DNA of 64,000 nucleotides from Polaromonas sp. YR568 (GTDB taxonomy: Bacteria > Pseudomonadota > Gammaproteobacteria > Burkholderiales > Burkholderiaceae_C), in contig NZ_FPBM01000012.1 in the NCBI RefSeq assembly GCF_900116715.1, positions 1 to 64,000 of the forward strand. The letters run 5' to 3'. The notes below the pieces were generated by a model that was not told the DNA's origin, did not search any database, and worked only from the letters and a program-made list of their open reading frames with translations. This document shows positions 1-9,483 of this stretch, in pieces. A program made the translations under genes and the position numbers. The stretch's first letter is position 1. The number at the start of each line of letters is the position of its first letter.

Positions 1-91
1 CCGCCGTCAGCGTCGTCTTGCCATGGTCCACGTGGCCAATCGTGCCGACGTTGACGTGCGGCTTGGTCCGCTCAAATTTGCCTTTTGCCAT
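1..91 (-). CDS. tuf: Elongation factor Tu, N-terminal fragment cut by window edge
   Basis: The first 30 codons of EF-Tu, the GTPase that carries aminoacyl-tRNA to the ribosome, read leftward off the window. The start [20 protein letters not shown] and the P-loop GHVDHGKT (residues 19-26) are diagnostic. A GGAG ribosome binding site lies about 7 bases before the ATG at 91. It is the last gene of the tRNA-Tyr/Gly/Thr operon, the arrangement known for one of the two tuf copies in many proteobacteria. Which copy this is (tufA or tufB) cannot be told from the fragment, although linkage to tRNAs matches tufB. Confidence 0.97.
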
Positions 92-183
92 TTTTCAACT
101 CCAGAAATTTATAAAGAGTTACAAAACCAGTTAACGAACTACAGCCGGCAACAGCGCCTTGCACGCCGCGCCAGCTCAAAATA

Positions 184-258
<75 letters not shown>

Positions 259-355
259 TTAAATCAAACTCAAAAGGCCAAAGACCTTAACCACCACCGC
301 AATCCGACACAAGATCAACCAACAGAGCCCGCCACACCCCAAAACCACAGTTTTG

Positions 356-429
356 TGGAGCGGGAGACGGGAATCGAACCCGCGTCATTAGCTTGGAAGG
401 CTAGGGTTCTACCATTGAACTACTCCCGC
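356..429 (-). tRNA. tRNA-Gly (anticodon TCC)
   Basis: A complete 74-nt cloverleaf with acceptor stem GCGGGAG/CTCCCGC, anticodon loop CTTCCAA (anticodon TCC), T-loop GGTTCGATTCC and an encoded CCA. The anticodon stem appears to have one C-A mismatch at its outer pair. Second tRNA of the tRNA-tuf operon. Confidence 0.96.
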
Positions 430-529
430 GCAGCTCTGCCAATTCAACTCACATCAAATCACTCACGACCCAAAACCCGCTTTACGCGATTGCCTTGCGC
501 CGGCCGCTTGCCAAAAATCAAACAAAATC

Positions 530-615
530 TGGTGGATGAGGCTGGATTCGAACCAGCGTAGGCGTTAGCCAACAGATTTACAGTCTGCCCCCTTTAGCCA
601 CTCGGGCACCCATCC
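530..615 (-). tRNA. tRNA-Tyr (anticodon GTA)
   Basis: An 86-nt class II tRNA with a long variable arm, anticodon loop CTGTAAA (anticodon GTA), T-loop GGTTCGAATCC and an encoded CCA. It is the first gene of the minus-strand tRNA-Tyr/Gly/Thr-tuf operon. Confidence 0.96.
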
Positions 616-631
616 TTCAAGCGAACCTCGG

Positions 632-659
632 ATTATGCCACGGTTTTATGTCGGGTGAA
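632..659 (-). promoter_or_regulatory. Sigma-70 promoter of the tRNA-Tyr/Gly/Thr-tuf operon
   Basis: On the minus strand, -35 TTCACC (654-659), a 16-base spacer and -10 CATAAT (632-637, 5 of 6 matches). The tRNA-Tyr 5' end is 17 bases past the -10 box. The remaining 660-855 interval up to the patatin gene shows no other feature I can support. Confidence 0.6.
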
Positions 660-855
660 GTCTCTGGGTATGGCAAAAACCATTAAAAAGTTGCTGCCGT
701 GGGTCTTGCTCGCACCTCATCCGGTGGCGGCTGGGGCCTGCCTCCGTTTAGATCGCGCTACAAAGCTCAAATTACTGCGTTTTACCGGCATTAAGGCATG
801 ATGGCGCAGCACCGGCCTTTCGAGGCTGCGCCCCCAACCGCCAGACATCCGACCT

Positions 856-1959
856 ATGAGCACTGAACCCCATTCCGCCCTCCCGCCAGAACCGTCCTCC
901 CTGCGCAGGGTCAATCTGGCGCTGCAGGGCGGCGGGTCCCACGGTGCATTCACCTGGGGGGTTCTGGACGCCCTGCTGCAGGACGAACGCATCCAGTTCG
1001 ACGGCATCAGCGGCGCCAGCGCCGGCGCCGTCAACGCGGTGGCGCTCGCGCACGGGTTTGCCGCCGCCGGACCAAAAGACAGCGGAACCGCCGACCCCAG
1101 AGAGGCGGCGCGCGCATCGCTGGCCCGTATCTGGCAGGGTATTGCCGCCATGGGCAGCCTGGGCTCCATGGCGGATGGCATCAGCAAGATGCTTTTGGGC
1201 GGCTGGCCATCCGATAAAGTGGGCGCTAACTTTTTCGGTAACGCCATAAGCCAGTGGATGTCGCCCTACCAGTCCAATCCGCTGGACATCAACCCGCTGC
1301 GAAAGCTGCTTCAGGCTGAAATCGACTTTCCCGCCATAGCGGCCCTGCACGCACCCCGGGCATTTGTTTCCGCGACCCATGTCACCACAGGCCGGGCGGA
1401 GATTTTTTCGGGCAAACGCCTGACATTGCAGGCCGTGATGGCCTCCACCTGCCTGCCCACGCTGTTCCAGGCCGTGGAAATCGATGGCCAACCCTACTGG
1501 GATGGGGGCTTCTCCAGCAACCCGTCCCTGCTGCCCCTCATCAGTGAATGCAGCAGCCGCGACATCATCGTGGTGCAGATCAATCCCCTGCGGCGCCCCG
1601 AGGTTCCCCACACGCCGCACGACATCATGGACCGGGTGAATGAGCTGACCTTTAACGCCAGCCTGTTGTCCCAGATGCGCACCATCGACTTCATCAACCG
1701 CCTGCTGGCCGACGGCCGCCTGCAGGAGGGCGCAAAGTACAAAAGCCTGCTGCTGCACCGCATCGATGGCGGGGAAGCCCTGGAAGACCTGCCGTCCTCG
1801 AGCAAGTTATCGGCCGACGGCGCCATGATTGAAAAGCTGTTTGAAATGGGCCAGGGCGCGGCCAAACGCTGGCTTCGCCGCCACTTTGAGGCCCTGGGCC
1901 AGCAAAGCACGGTCAATATCCGGCGCGACTACGTGGGCAGCCTCCCCCAAGAGTTCTAG
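856..1959 (+). CDS. Patatin-like phospholipase family protein
   Basis: A 367-aa serine acyl hydrolase of the patatin family, which cleaves acyl ester bonds of lipids through a Ser-Asp dyad. The oxyanion-hole motif GGGSHGAF is at residues 25-32, the nucleophile elbow GASAG at 53-57 (Ser55), and the catalytic Asp lies in DGGF near residue 216. No signal peptide or membrane segment is visible, so it is probably cytoplasmic or peripherally membrane bound. The C-terminal 120 residues resemble the tail of proteobacterial patatin-like proteins of unknown substrate. It stands alone, with the tRNA promoter diverging upstream and the cytochrome gene converging downstream. Confidence 0.9.
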   Translation: MSTEPHSALPPEPSSLRRVNLALQGGGSHGAFTWGVLDALLQDERIQFDGISGASAGAVNAVALAHGFAAAGPKDSGTADPREAARASLARIWQGIAAMGSLGSMADGISKMLLGGWPSDKVGANFFGNAISQWMSPYQSNPLDINPLRKLLQAEIDFPAIAALHAPRAFVSATHVTTGRAEIFSGKRLTLQAVMASTCLPTLFQAVEIDGQPYWDGGFSSNPSLLPLISECSSRDIIVVQINPLRRPEVPHTPHDIMDRVNELTFNASLLSQMRTIDFINRLLADGRLQEGAKYKSLLLHRIDGGEALEDLPSSSKLSADGAMIEKLFEMGQGAAKRWLRRHFEALGQQSTVNIRRDYVGSLPQEF

Positions 1960-1996
1960 CGGGACGCCCGGGCTAACGTCTTATATCTAGTAGCCC

Positions 1997-3280
1997 TCAA
2001 TGCTTGCCCGCTGCAGCGCGCAATTTCCCGACCTTTTCCGCCTCAATGTCGTCAGGCAGGCCTCCCCAGGTGGCGCGCAAATAGTTGCTCAGTTGCGCCA
2101 CTTCGGCATCACTGAGCGTGCCCGCAAAGCCCGGCATCTTCTGCATGCTTTCAGTTCCCGGGAATTTCTGCGCCTCGATGCCGTCAAGTACCGAGACGAT
2201 CAGGTTGTGCGGGTTGACATCACGCACCGTGGAATTCCCTTTCATCGCGACCGCCACATGCGGTTTGCCCTCACCTTCGCGCCCGTGGCAACCGGCGCAG
2301 ACGGCCAGATACACCTGCCGGCCCGCCACCAATTTGCCGGTGTCGGCAACAACGGCCGGCAACGGCTTGGGCGCCAGAGGCACATCGCCGGTCAGATAAG
2401 TAGCGATTGCGGCGAGGTCTTCCGTGCTCAGGTACTGCGTACTGAAGTGAATCACCGGGAACATTTCCCCCCAGGCCGAGCCTTGCGGCGCCATGCCGGT
2501 ACGGAAAAAAGTCTGCAAGTCGGCGCCCGTCCAGCCGCGCGCGGCCAGGCCGGCCGGCGTGATGTCCGGCGCGGCCACACGCCCCAGCGCCGCGCCCTGC
2601 AAGGGCTTGCTGCCATTGAGCTGCCCCGGGAAGCTGCGCGGCGTATGGCATTCGGCGCAATGCCCCATTGCATTTGACAGATAACGGCCCCGCTGCCAGC
2701 TGAGCGACTGCCCGGCTGAAGCATCCGGCAAGGCATCCTCCAGGAACACCCAGTTCCAGAAGCGGATGCCAAAACGCATGTTGTAGGGAAACTTCAGCTC
2801 CGGCTCCCGGTTGGGCACTGCCGCGGGCTTTTGCTGCATCAAATAGGCATAAATGGCATCGCTGTCTTCGCGCGTCATGCCTCGGTACGAGGTGTAAGGC
2901 ATGGCCGGGTAAAGCTGCTTGCCCGGCGCAACGCCGTCGTGTAGCGCCCGGTAGAAATCATCGGCACTCCATTTGCCAATGCCATGCTCTTTGTCAGGCG
3001 TGATGTTGGTGCCGTAGAAATTGCCGAACGGTGAGGCCAACTCAAAGCCACCGGCAAATGGCGCACCATCGGCCGCCGTGTGGCAGGCCGCGCAGTCCGC
3101 CGCCTTGGCCAGGTAACGGCCACGCGTCACCTGGTCGGCTTTGGCCATCGAGGCAGGTACGCCGGTCACCGCCGGATTAACGGGCTCTGGCTTGCCGCAG
3201 CCAGCCAGCAATGCAGCCGCTGCCAACAACAAAGCCTGCACCGGGCGGTTGCCATAAAGGGCGCTCAACGCGGGCTTCAT
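1997..3280 (-). CDS. Triheme cytochrome c subunit of a periplasmic dehydrogenase
   Basis: A 427-aa exported cytochrome with three CXXCH heme sites at 63-67 (CAACH), 208-212 (CAECH) and 328-332 (CAGCH). This is the build of cytochrome subunits that pass electrons from alcohol/aldehyde dehydrogenases or molybdenum hydroxylases to the respiratory chain. The N-terminus has a hydrophobic segment ending LLAGC (Cys28), which fits a lipoprotein signal, so membrane anchoring is likely. The ATG at 3280 overlaps the stop of the iron-sulfur gene (ATGA), giving translational coupling and arguing against the longer open frame upstream. It is the last gene of a three-gene operon with the [2Fe-2S] and molybdopterin subunits. 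Confidence 0.92.
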   Translation of the reverse strand: MKPALSALYGNRPVQALLLAAAALLAGCGKPEPVNPAVTGVPASMAKADQVTRGRYLAKAADCAACHTAADGAPFAGGFELASPFGNFYGTNITPDKEHGIGKWSADDFYRALHDGVAPGKQLYPAMPYTSYRGMTREDSDAIYAYLMQQKPAAVPNREPELKFPYNMRFGIRFWNWVFLEDALPDASAGQSLSWQRGRYLSNAMGHCAECHTPRSFPGQLNGSKPLQGAALGRVAAPDITPAGLAARGWTGADLQTFFRTGMAPQGSAWGEMFPVIHFSTQYLSTEDLAAIATYLTGDVPLAPKPLPAVVADTGKLVAGRQVYLAVCAGCHGREGEGKPHVAVAMKGNSTVRDVNPHNLIVSVLDGIEAQKFPGTESMQKMPGFAGTLSDAEVAQLSNYLRATWGGLPDDIEAEKVGKLRAAAGKH

Positions 3281-3828
3281 TTGCCGTCCTTGAGCAAACC
3301 GGGCGTCTGCAGCACCACGTCCCTGACCGCTTCGAAATACCGGACATAACCGGTACAGCGGCAAATATGGTCATTCAACGCCTCGTTAATCGCAGGCTCC
3401 AGCTGGGCGCGCGCAATCGGCTGGCGCTTGAGCTTCTCGACAAATACCGTCGCGGCGTTGACGAAACCCGGCGTGCAGTAACCGCACTGAAAGCTGAAAT
3501 GTTCGATGAATTTCTGCTGGATGGGCGAGAGCGCGACCACTTCGCCTTTTTCATTGCGCTTGGCATGGCCTTCAATGGTGCGCACTTTCTTGCCGTCGAA
3601 GAAATGCGCGCCCGTGATGCAGGTGCGCATTTGCTCGCTGCCGCCGTCGGGCTTGTCCACAATCACCACGCAGGCGTGGCACACACCCTGCCCGCAACCC
3701 AGGCGCGAACCTGTCAGGCCCAGGTACTCATGGAGGAAGTCGATCATCATGAGGCCCTCCGGCACCTGGGCCGGTGCGGTTGCCTTGCCATTGACAGTCA
3801 GTGTAATCGGCCGGGTCGGGATGCTCAT
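3277..3828 (-). CDS. [2Fe-2S] subunit of a xanthine oxidase family (IorA-like) dehydrogenase
   Basis: A 183-aa two-cluster iron-sulfur subunit. The plant-ferredoxin-type cluster ligands are Cys45, Cys50, Cys53 and Cys70, and the second cluster uses Cys115, Cys118, Cys156 and Cys158 (CGYC...CRC). It carries electrons from the molybdenum cofactor of the upstream-encoded large subunit to the downstream cytochrome. Closest known types are isoquinoline 1-oxidoreductase alpha, nicotinate hydroxylase small subunit and membrane-bound aldehyde dehydrogenase subunits. No signal peptide is seen, so it would be carried across by the Tat signal of the large subunit. The ATGA overlap at 3825-3828 fixes the start. 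Confidence 0.93.
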   Translation of the reverse strand: MSIPTRPITLTVNGKATAPAQVPEGLMMIDFLHEYLGLTGSRLGCGQGVCHACVVIVDKPDGGSEQMRTCITGAHFFDGKKVRTIEGHAKRNEKGEVVALSPIQQKFIEHFSFQCGYCTPGFVNAATVFVEKLKRQPIARAQLEPAINEALNDHICRCTGYVRYFEAVRDVVLQTPGLLKDGK

Positions 3829-6656
3829 GCCATTGCCTCCTGTATTTTTTTCTCGCTGACGGGCAGATCGGTGAAGCGGTGCGTGGTCGCATGTGCAATG
3901 CCGTTGACGATGGCCGCGACGACCGGGATCATCACCACTTCGGCGATCCCCTTGGGCGGATCGGTTTCCGTCACCGGGGGCAACACCTCGCCCGTCTGCG
4001 TCCACACCGCGACGTCGTTCGCGCGCGGCAACTGGTAGCGGTTGAAGTTCCAGGTGCCGTCACCGGGGCCGCCTTCATAGAGCGGCAAATACTCATGCAG
4101 CGCATGCCCGATGCCCATGGCCAGCCCGCCCTGCAGCTGGCCCGAGACCAGTTGCGGTGAAATCTGGCTGCCGCACTCCATGATGGAGTGGTGCGAAAGC
4201 AGATTGACCTTGCCGCTGGCCACATGCACAGACAACTCGACCAGCGTGCCTATCGCGCTGTAGTACGTGACGGCGGCATTGTTGCGCTGCGTGGGCGGGA
4301 TGAACACGCGCTTGCGATTGAGCACCTGATAACCAGGAGAGCCAGCCACACCAGCATTGCCGCTCTTTTCCTTCTTGCCGGCGCCGTACCGCAATGACAG
4401 CCCATCCAGCGGAAGCCGCACCACGGCCCCAGCGATCTCAAACTCGGCCTCAGACCACTGCCAGCGGTTAAACACATGCACCACCGCACCAGTGACCAGC
4501 CCCATGTCATGGGCCTTCTGCGCCAGTTGCTCCAGCGGCAAGGGCTGCAGCCCCGCGGCCGACAGCCTGCCGTCAACCCAGCGTGCATCTTCAACCCGCA
4601 CCACCAGCGGCGCGGCCTGCCCGCCGCCTATGCCCTGGCTCCAGATGGCCATTGCAGCCGGCCACAGGCCCTGCAGGAACACCACGCGCGCTGCCTCGCG
4701 CGTGCTGTGGGTGAAATAGAAAGCCGAATTGCTAGCGCTCGATGGCGAGACGTACCCAGGCGACCAGCGCGGATTGGCCTGCAACCGGGTCTGCTCAGCC
4801 TGGCTCATGGTGTAAGGGTCGCCGCTAGTGACGACTGGCAGGTCGCTCCAGTCGGTGACAGAAGTCAGCACCTGCTGCGCCGGTTTGCCCAGCCAGCGTG
4901 CGCAGGCAATGGCCTGGGACGTCGACATGCCGGTTCCCATCTCGGCGCCGCTGTGCTGCAGGCTGACCACGCCCGCGGCGGAAATCTCCACCTTCGCAAA
5001 AGACGATTCGGCGCCGGTGCCGAAATCCTTTTGTACGCAGGCAAAACCCACGCCGTAGCGCATGCCGGGGTGGCGTAACTCAAACTCGGCTTTCTTCGCG
5101 GCGCGCTGGGTCCACATCGGATGTACCTTGGCCTTTTGCAGCACTTCGTCAACCCGAACGGCTCCCGCGGGAATCGCGCCCTGCGTGTTTTTCATGCCCG
5201 AGCGGATGGCGTTCTTCAGCCGGAACTCAATCGCATCCACACCGAGCGTCCCGGCGATCTCGTCGACCATCATTTCCGTCGCGGCCATGCTCTGCAGGCT
5301 GCCGTAGCCGCGCGCCGAGCCCGCATCAACGGCGCGCGAAGCAATTGCAACGGTCGCGAAATCATTTTTGGGAAAGTAGTAGATCGACTGCGCGGCCGTG
5401 GCGCCGACCATGGCCACTTCCGGAGAGAAGTTGCGGCGGCCGCCGCCGTTGACCTCGAAGTCGCCCTTGAACGATTGCAGCAGGCCGCTCTTGCGATCCA
5501 CCGCCATGCGGTAGCGCATATTGAAGGCGTGCCGCTTGAGGGAAGTCTGGAACTGCTCATAACGGTCATTGGCCAGCCGCACCGGCAAGCCGTCGGCATA
5601 CAGCGCCGTCGCCAGGCCGTAAAACGGGAAGTTGTAATGGTCCTTGGAGCCGTAGCCCACGGTGTAGCAAGGATGCATAAACAGCTTCTTGACCGGCAGC
5701 CGCGACTTTTTCATCATCTCCAGCGCGCTGTCGACCACCTCCATCGGTGACTGCGTAGGCACCACCATGTGCATGGCCTGGCCGGCGGCGTCATACCAGC
5801 AGTTGGCGTTGTCGGGCTCCAGGGCCGCCGTGTCTATCGATTGCGACTGGTAATCGCGCTGCAGCACCAGCCAATCGGCGGGTGGTTTGTCGAGCTCGGC
5901 CTGGATGGCGGCGGCATGGAACATGCCCTGCTCACCCAGCTTGCCGTGCTGCCTGCCGTCGGGCCACACCGGCTGGTGCTTGCGCATCATGCTCGGGAAG
6001 ACAGGCGCATCCTTGAGGCTGGAAAACACGTCGTCGTCAAACGCGCTGGCGCCGCCCACGCGCACAAAGCGAAACGTGCCCCAGGGGTCGCGCTCCAGCG
6101 GCGCGGTTTTGGCTCCGTAACGAAGCACGCCATCCTTGAACTGCAGTTTGTCCTTGGCAAACCGGAAGCGCGCGAAATCCTTGTAAATCAGGATTGCGAC
6201 CGCATGGCCCAGATAGGCCGGTACCTTGCCCTTGGGCAGCAGCATGTCCTCGCCGTAAAACGCCGGAAAGGCCACGCCGTCGCGCACCAGGTCTTCGGCC
6301 GTCACCACGCGGTCGGGCTTGAGCTCATCGCCCAGCAGGCCCAGATCAAAACCCTCATAGCTGCGGTCTGCCTGCGTGGTGCGCAAGATAAATGCATGGG
6401 CTTGCTGCTGCGGCCAGTGCGGCATGTCGCGGGCGCGGATATCGCGGGCAAATACCTTGTCGCCGCTGACTTTGGCGATGCCGTCGACGCGGAATTTGGC
6501 GCCGGCCTTGGGATCCCACTGGACAGGCGTCAGGATTTTTTCTTCGAAGAGAGCCGCAAAGGCCTCGCCGGCCAGCGGCGCGACATAGACCGTCACACCG
6601 GCAATGACACTGACCTTCAGGAAACTGCGGCGAGACGGATCATCGGAACGGGGCAT
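3825..6656 (-). CDS. Molybdopterin-binding subunit of a periplasmic (IorB-like) aldehyde or heterocycle dehydrogenase
   Basis: A 943-aa catalytic subunit of the xanthine dehydrogenase family. The N-terminus starts MPRSDDPSRRSFLKVSVIAG, a twin-arginine signal (RRSFLK at 9-14), so the enzyme works in the periplasm. Several cofactor-binding stretches of the family are recognisable, including the C-terminal region with GQLQGGLAMGIGHAL. The start at 6656 has AGGAGA upstream; the frame stays open for 46 further codons but without a better site. With the [2Fe-2S] and triheme cytochrome genes it forms one operon. Substrate cannot be decided: aldehydes, isoquinoline and nicotinate are all handled by relatives. 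The 183 bases to ung hold no clear feature. Confidence 0.92.
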   Translation of the reverse strand: MPRSDDPSRRSFLKVSVIAGVTVYVAPLAGEAFAALFEEKILTPVQWDPKAGAKFRVDGIAKVSGDKVFARDIRARDMPHWPQQQAHAFILRTTQADRSYEGFDLGLLGDELKPDRVVTAEDLVRDGVAFPAFYGEDMLLPKGKVPAYLGHAVAILIYKDFARFRFAKDKLQFKDGVLRYGAKTAPLERDPWGTFRFVRVGGASAFDDDVFSSLKDAPVFPSMMRKHQPVWPDGRQHGKLGEQGMFHAAAIQAELDKPPADWLVLQRDYQSQSIDTAALEPDNANCWYDAAGQAMHMVVPTQSPMEVVDSALEMMKKSRLPVKKLFMHPCYTVGYGSKDHYNFPFYGLATALYADGLPVRLANDRYEQFQTSLKRHAFNMRYRMAVDRKSGLLQSFKGDFEVNGGGRRNFSPEVAMVGATAAQSIYYFPKNDFATVAIASRAVDAGSARGYGSLQSMAATEMMVDEIAGTLGVDAIEFRLKNAIRSGMKNTQGAIPAGAVRVDEVLQKAKVHPMWTQRAAKKAEFELRHPGMRYGVGFACVQKDFGTGAESSFAKVEISAAGVVSLQHSGAEMGTGMSTSQAIACARWLGKPAQQVLTSVTDWSDLPVVTSGDPYTMSQAEQTRLQANPRWSPGYVSPSSASNSAFYFTHSTREAARVVFLQGLWPAAMAIWSQGIGGGQAAPLVVRVEDARWVDGRLSAAGLQPLPLEQLAQKAHDMGLVTGAVVHVFNRWQWSEAEFEIAGAVVRLPLDGLSLRYGAGKKEKSGNAGVAGSPGYQVLNRKRVFIPPTQRNNAAVTYYSAIGTLVELSVHVASGKVNLLSHHSIMECGSQISPQLVSGQLQGGLAMGIGHALHEYLPLYEGGPGDGTWNFNRYQLPRANDVAVWTQTGEVLPPVTETDPPKGIAEVVMIPVVAAIVNGIAHATTHRFTDLPVSEKKIQEAMA

Positions 6657-6839
6657 GGGGCTCTCCTGCAATGCCGGGCGTTTCATGACGCTGACGGAGA
6701 AGGCCCAGCGCGCGTGGCGTCCGGCTCCGGCACCCGCAGTGTTCCTGCGGCCCTTGTTCAATTCAGTGTATACCCGGCCACCCTCTTCTTGCACCGGGTA
6801 TTTACGGCTATCCCCCGCCCTGCCCGGCGGCAGCGCTTG

Positions 6840-7550
6840 CTAGGTTCGAGGATGGCTGTCCCGCCACTCTTTGGCCTGCGAAAAATGCCCGCAGCCGATA
6901 AACGGCAGCGGCGGCCGTAGGGCCGAGAGTGGTGAGGGGTGGTTGGCAATCAGCACCTTGTGGCGCTTCGCATCAATGAGCGCCCGCTTGCTTTGCGCAT
7001 GGGCGCCCCACAGCATGAACACCACCGGATGGTCGCCATCAGCCACCTGGCGGATCAGCGTGTCGGTCAGGACTTCCCAGCCCTTGCCGGCGTGGCTGGC
7101 GGGCTGCGCCTCTTCCACCGTGAGGCAGGTGTTGAGCAGCAGCACGCCATGCGCGGCCCACTTCACCAGGCTTCCGCCCGGCACCGGAAACTTCGGCGGC
7201 GGTGTGCCCAGGTCGCGCTGCAGCTCCTTGAAGATATTGCGCAGCGAAGGCGGCAAGGCTACGCCGGGCGCCACAGAAAACGCCAGCCCCTCGGCTTGCC
7301 CCAGGCCGTGATACGGGTCTTGCCCCAGGATGACCACACGCACCTCTTCGGGCGGCGTGAGCTCCAGCGCGCGCAGCGGCTGGGGCGGAAAAATCGTCGC
7401 GCCTTCCGCCAGCCGGCCTCGCAGAAAGCCCAGCAGCTTCTCGCCTGTCGAGCTGCCGAAAAAGGCATCGGTAATCGGACGCCAGCCGGGCGCTACGGGC
7501 CAGGCGGCGGGGTCGGCGCTGGTGAGGCGGTCGGGTGGAGATGTCGTCAT
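6840..7550 (-). CDS. ung: Uracil-DNA glycosylase, family 1
   Basis: A 236-aa enzyme that excises uracil from DNA to start base-excision repair. The water-activating motif GQDPYHG is at 76-82 (Asp78) and the minor-groove motif NHPSPLS lies near residue 204 with its His. Length matches the family. The open frame begins at a TTG three codons earlier, but the ATG at 7550 is the better start. It lies 30 bases after trpC on the same strand, so it may be transcribed as the tail of the trp run, though nothing links its function to tryptophan. Confidence 0.95.
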   Translation of the reverse strand: MTTSPPDRLTSADPAAWPVAPGWRPITDAFFGSSTGEKLLGFLRGRLAEGATIFPPQPLRALELTPPEEVRVVILGQDPYHGLGQAEGLAFSVAPGVALPPSLRNIFKELQRDLGTPPPKFPVPGGSLVKWAAHGVLLLNTCLTVEEAQPASHAGKGWEVLTDTLIRQVADGDHPVVFMLWGAHAQSKRALIDAKRHKVLIANHPSPLSALRPPLPFIGCGHFSQAKEWRDSHPRT

Positions 7551-7580
7551 GTCAAGCAACCGGCGTTATGAAGCCTGTGA

Positions 7581-8387
7581 TTATTTCTTCCCGAACAACT
7601 GGGCCAGCGCCAGGCCAGGCTCTTCCGCCCGCATAAAGGCCTCGCCGACCAGAAAGGCATTGACGCCCGCCTGGCGCAGGCGCTGCACATCGGCCGGCGT
7701 GGCAATGCCTGATTCGGTGACCAGCAGACGGTCCGCCGGCACCTTGCCCAGCATGCCAAGCGTGGCGTCCAGCGACACCTCAAAGGTCTTGAGGTTGCGG
7801 TTGTTGATGCCGATCAACGGCGTCTTGAGCTTGAGCGCGCGCTCAAGCTCGGCCTCGTCGTGTACCTCGACCAGCACCGCCATGTCCATAGACATCGCCA
7901 GCGCTTCCAGCGTCTTCATTTGCGCATCATCCAGGCAGGCTGCGATCAGCAGGATGCAGTCCGCACCCATCACGCGCGCTTCATACACCTGATACGGATC
8001 GACCATGAAATCCTTGCGCAGCACCGGCAAGTCGCAAGACGCCCGGGCCTGCTTCAGATAATCAATGCTGCCCTGGAAGAACTGCTTGTCGGTCAGCACC
8101 GACAGGCAAGCCGCGCTGATCTCGCCGTCGCCTTCGGCATAACTTTGCGCGATGTCGGCCGGAATGAAGTCGGCGCGCAGCACGCCCTTGGACGGGCTGG
8201 CCTTCTTGACTTCGGCAATCACCGCAGCCTGGCCCGCCGCGATCTTGACGCGCAACGCGCCCACAAAGTCGCGTGTGAGTACGCGCGACTCGGCGTCTTC
8301 ACGCATGACCGCCAGGGGTTTCTTGCGGATCGCCTCGGCGATTTCCTGGCGCTTGACGGCAATGATTTTGTCGAGGATGTCGGACAT
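7581..8387 (-). CDS. trpC: Indole-3-glycerol phosphate synthase
   Basis: A 268-aa single-domain TIM-barrel enzyme that converts carboxyphenylaminodeoxyribulose 5-phosphate to indole-3-glycerol phosphate. The family motifs AEVKKASPSKGVL (catalytic Lys), VLRKDFMVDPYQ, GINNRNLKTFEV and ESGI are all present. It is monofunctional: no trpF domain is fused and trpF is not in the window. The start is 5 bases after the trpD stop, so it belongs to the trp transcription unit. Confidence 0.97.
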   Translation of the reverse strand: MSDILDKIIAVKRQEIAEAIRKKPLAVMREDAESRVLTRDFVGALRVKIAAGQAAVIAEVKKASPSKGVLRADFIPADIAQSYAEGDGEISAACLSVLTDKQFFQGSIDYLKQARASCDLPVLRKDFMVDPYQVYEARVMGADCILLIAACLDDAQMKTLEALAMSMDMAVLVEVHDEAELERALKLKTPLIGINNRNLKTFEVSLDATLGMLGKVPADRLLVTESGIATPADVQRLRQAGVNAFLVGEAFMRAEEPGLALAQLFGKK

Positions 8388-8392
8388 GGTGT

Positions 8393-9436
8393 TCAGGCTG
8401 CCAGTTTTTGGGTGGTAGAGATCAGTTGCTGCAGGCGATCTTTTGCCGCGCCTGATTCAAGCGCCGCCCGGGCCAGCACCATGCCGGCCTTCATCGAGTC
8501 GGCCACATTGGCGGCATACAGGGCCGCGCCGGCGTTCAGGATCACGATGTCGCGCGCGGCGCCGGGCTGGTTGTCGAGCACGCCCAGCAGCATCGCCTTG
8601 GACTGCTCGGGCGTTTCCACGCGCAGTGCGCGGTTGCTGGCCATGGGCATGTCGAAGTCTTCGGGGTGAATTTCGTATTCGGTGATCTCGCCATTCTTCA
8701 GCTCACCCACCACGGTGGCCGCGCCCAGGCTGACTTCGTCCATGCCGTCTTTGCCGTAAACCACCATCGCATGCTCGGCGCCCAGACGCTGCAACGCACG
8801 GATCTGGATACCCACCAGGTCCGAATGGAACACGCCCATCAGTATGTTGGGCGCGCTGGCCGGATTGGTCAGCGGGCCCAGGATGTTGAAGATGGTGCGC
8901 ACGCCCAGTTCCTTGCGGATGGGTGCGACGTTTTTCATGGCCGGGTGATGGTTAGGCGCAAACATGAAACCCACGCCAACTTGTTCAATGCACTTGGCAA
9001 TGGCTTCAGGCGTCAGACCGATGTGAATGCCCAGGGACTCGATCACATCGGCGCTGCCCGACTTGCTGCTGACGCTGCGCCCGCCGTGTTTGCTGACCTT
9101 GGCACCGGCCGCCGCCGCCACAAACATGGAGCAGGTCGAAATATTGAAGGTGTGCGAGCCGTCGCCGCCCGTGCCGACGATGTCGACCAGATGGGTCTTG
9201 TCGGCCACATTGACCTTGGTGGAGAACTCGCGCATCACCTGCGCGGCGGCGGTGATTTCGCCTATGGTTTCTTTCTTCACGCGCAGGCCGGTGATGAGCG
9301 CGGCCATCATCACGGGCGACATTTCACCGCTCATGATCAGCCGCATGATGTGCAGCATCTCGTCGTGGAAGATTTCGCGGTGTTCGATGGTGCGCTGCAG
9401 CGCTTCCTGCGGGGTGATTTTGTGGGTGTTAGGCAT
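8393..9436 (-). CDS. trpD: Anthranilate phosphoribosyltransferase
   Basis: A 347-aa enzyme that joins anthranilate to PRPP. The PRPP-binding motif GTGGDGSHT is at 88-96, followed by KHGGRSVSSKSGSADVIE, and the magnesium-binding DE pair lies in the later GMDEVSLGA region. It is not fused to a glutamine amidotransferase domain; trpG is separate and lies 1.9 kb upstream, with an exporter and an aldolase gene between them. Confidence 0.97.
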   Translation of the reverse strand: MPNTHKITPQEALQRTIEHREIFHDEMLHIMRLIMSGEMSPVMMAALITGLRVKKETIGEITAAAQVMREFSTKVNVADKTHLVDIVGTGGDGSHTFNISTCSMFVAAAAGAKVSKHGGRSVSSKSGSADVIESLGIHIGLTPEAIAKCIEQVGVGFMFAPNHHPAMKNVAPIRKELGVRTIFNILGPLTNPASAPNILMGVFHSDLVGIQIRALQRLGAEHAMVVYGKDGMDEVSLGAATVVGELKNGEITEYEIHPEDFDMPMASNRALRVETPEQSKAMLLGVLDNQPGAARDIVILNAGAALYAANVADSMKAGMVLARAALESGAAKDRLQQLISTTQKLAA

Positions 9437-9483
9437 GGCGTGTCTCGTTTCTTTGACTTGTTCTGGTGCTGGGAAGGGATGGA

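Noticed and set aside
772..1758. A 328-codon open frame on the minus strand over the patatin gene
   Set aside because: It lies opposite a gene with all catalytic motifs; long antisense frames are expected in GC-rich sequence with this codon bias, and its protein shows no family pattern.
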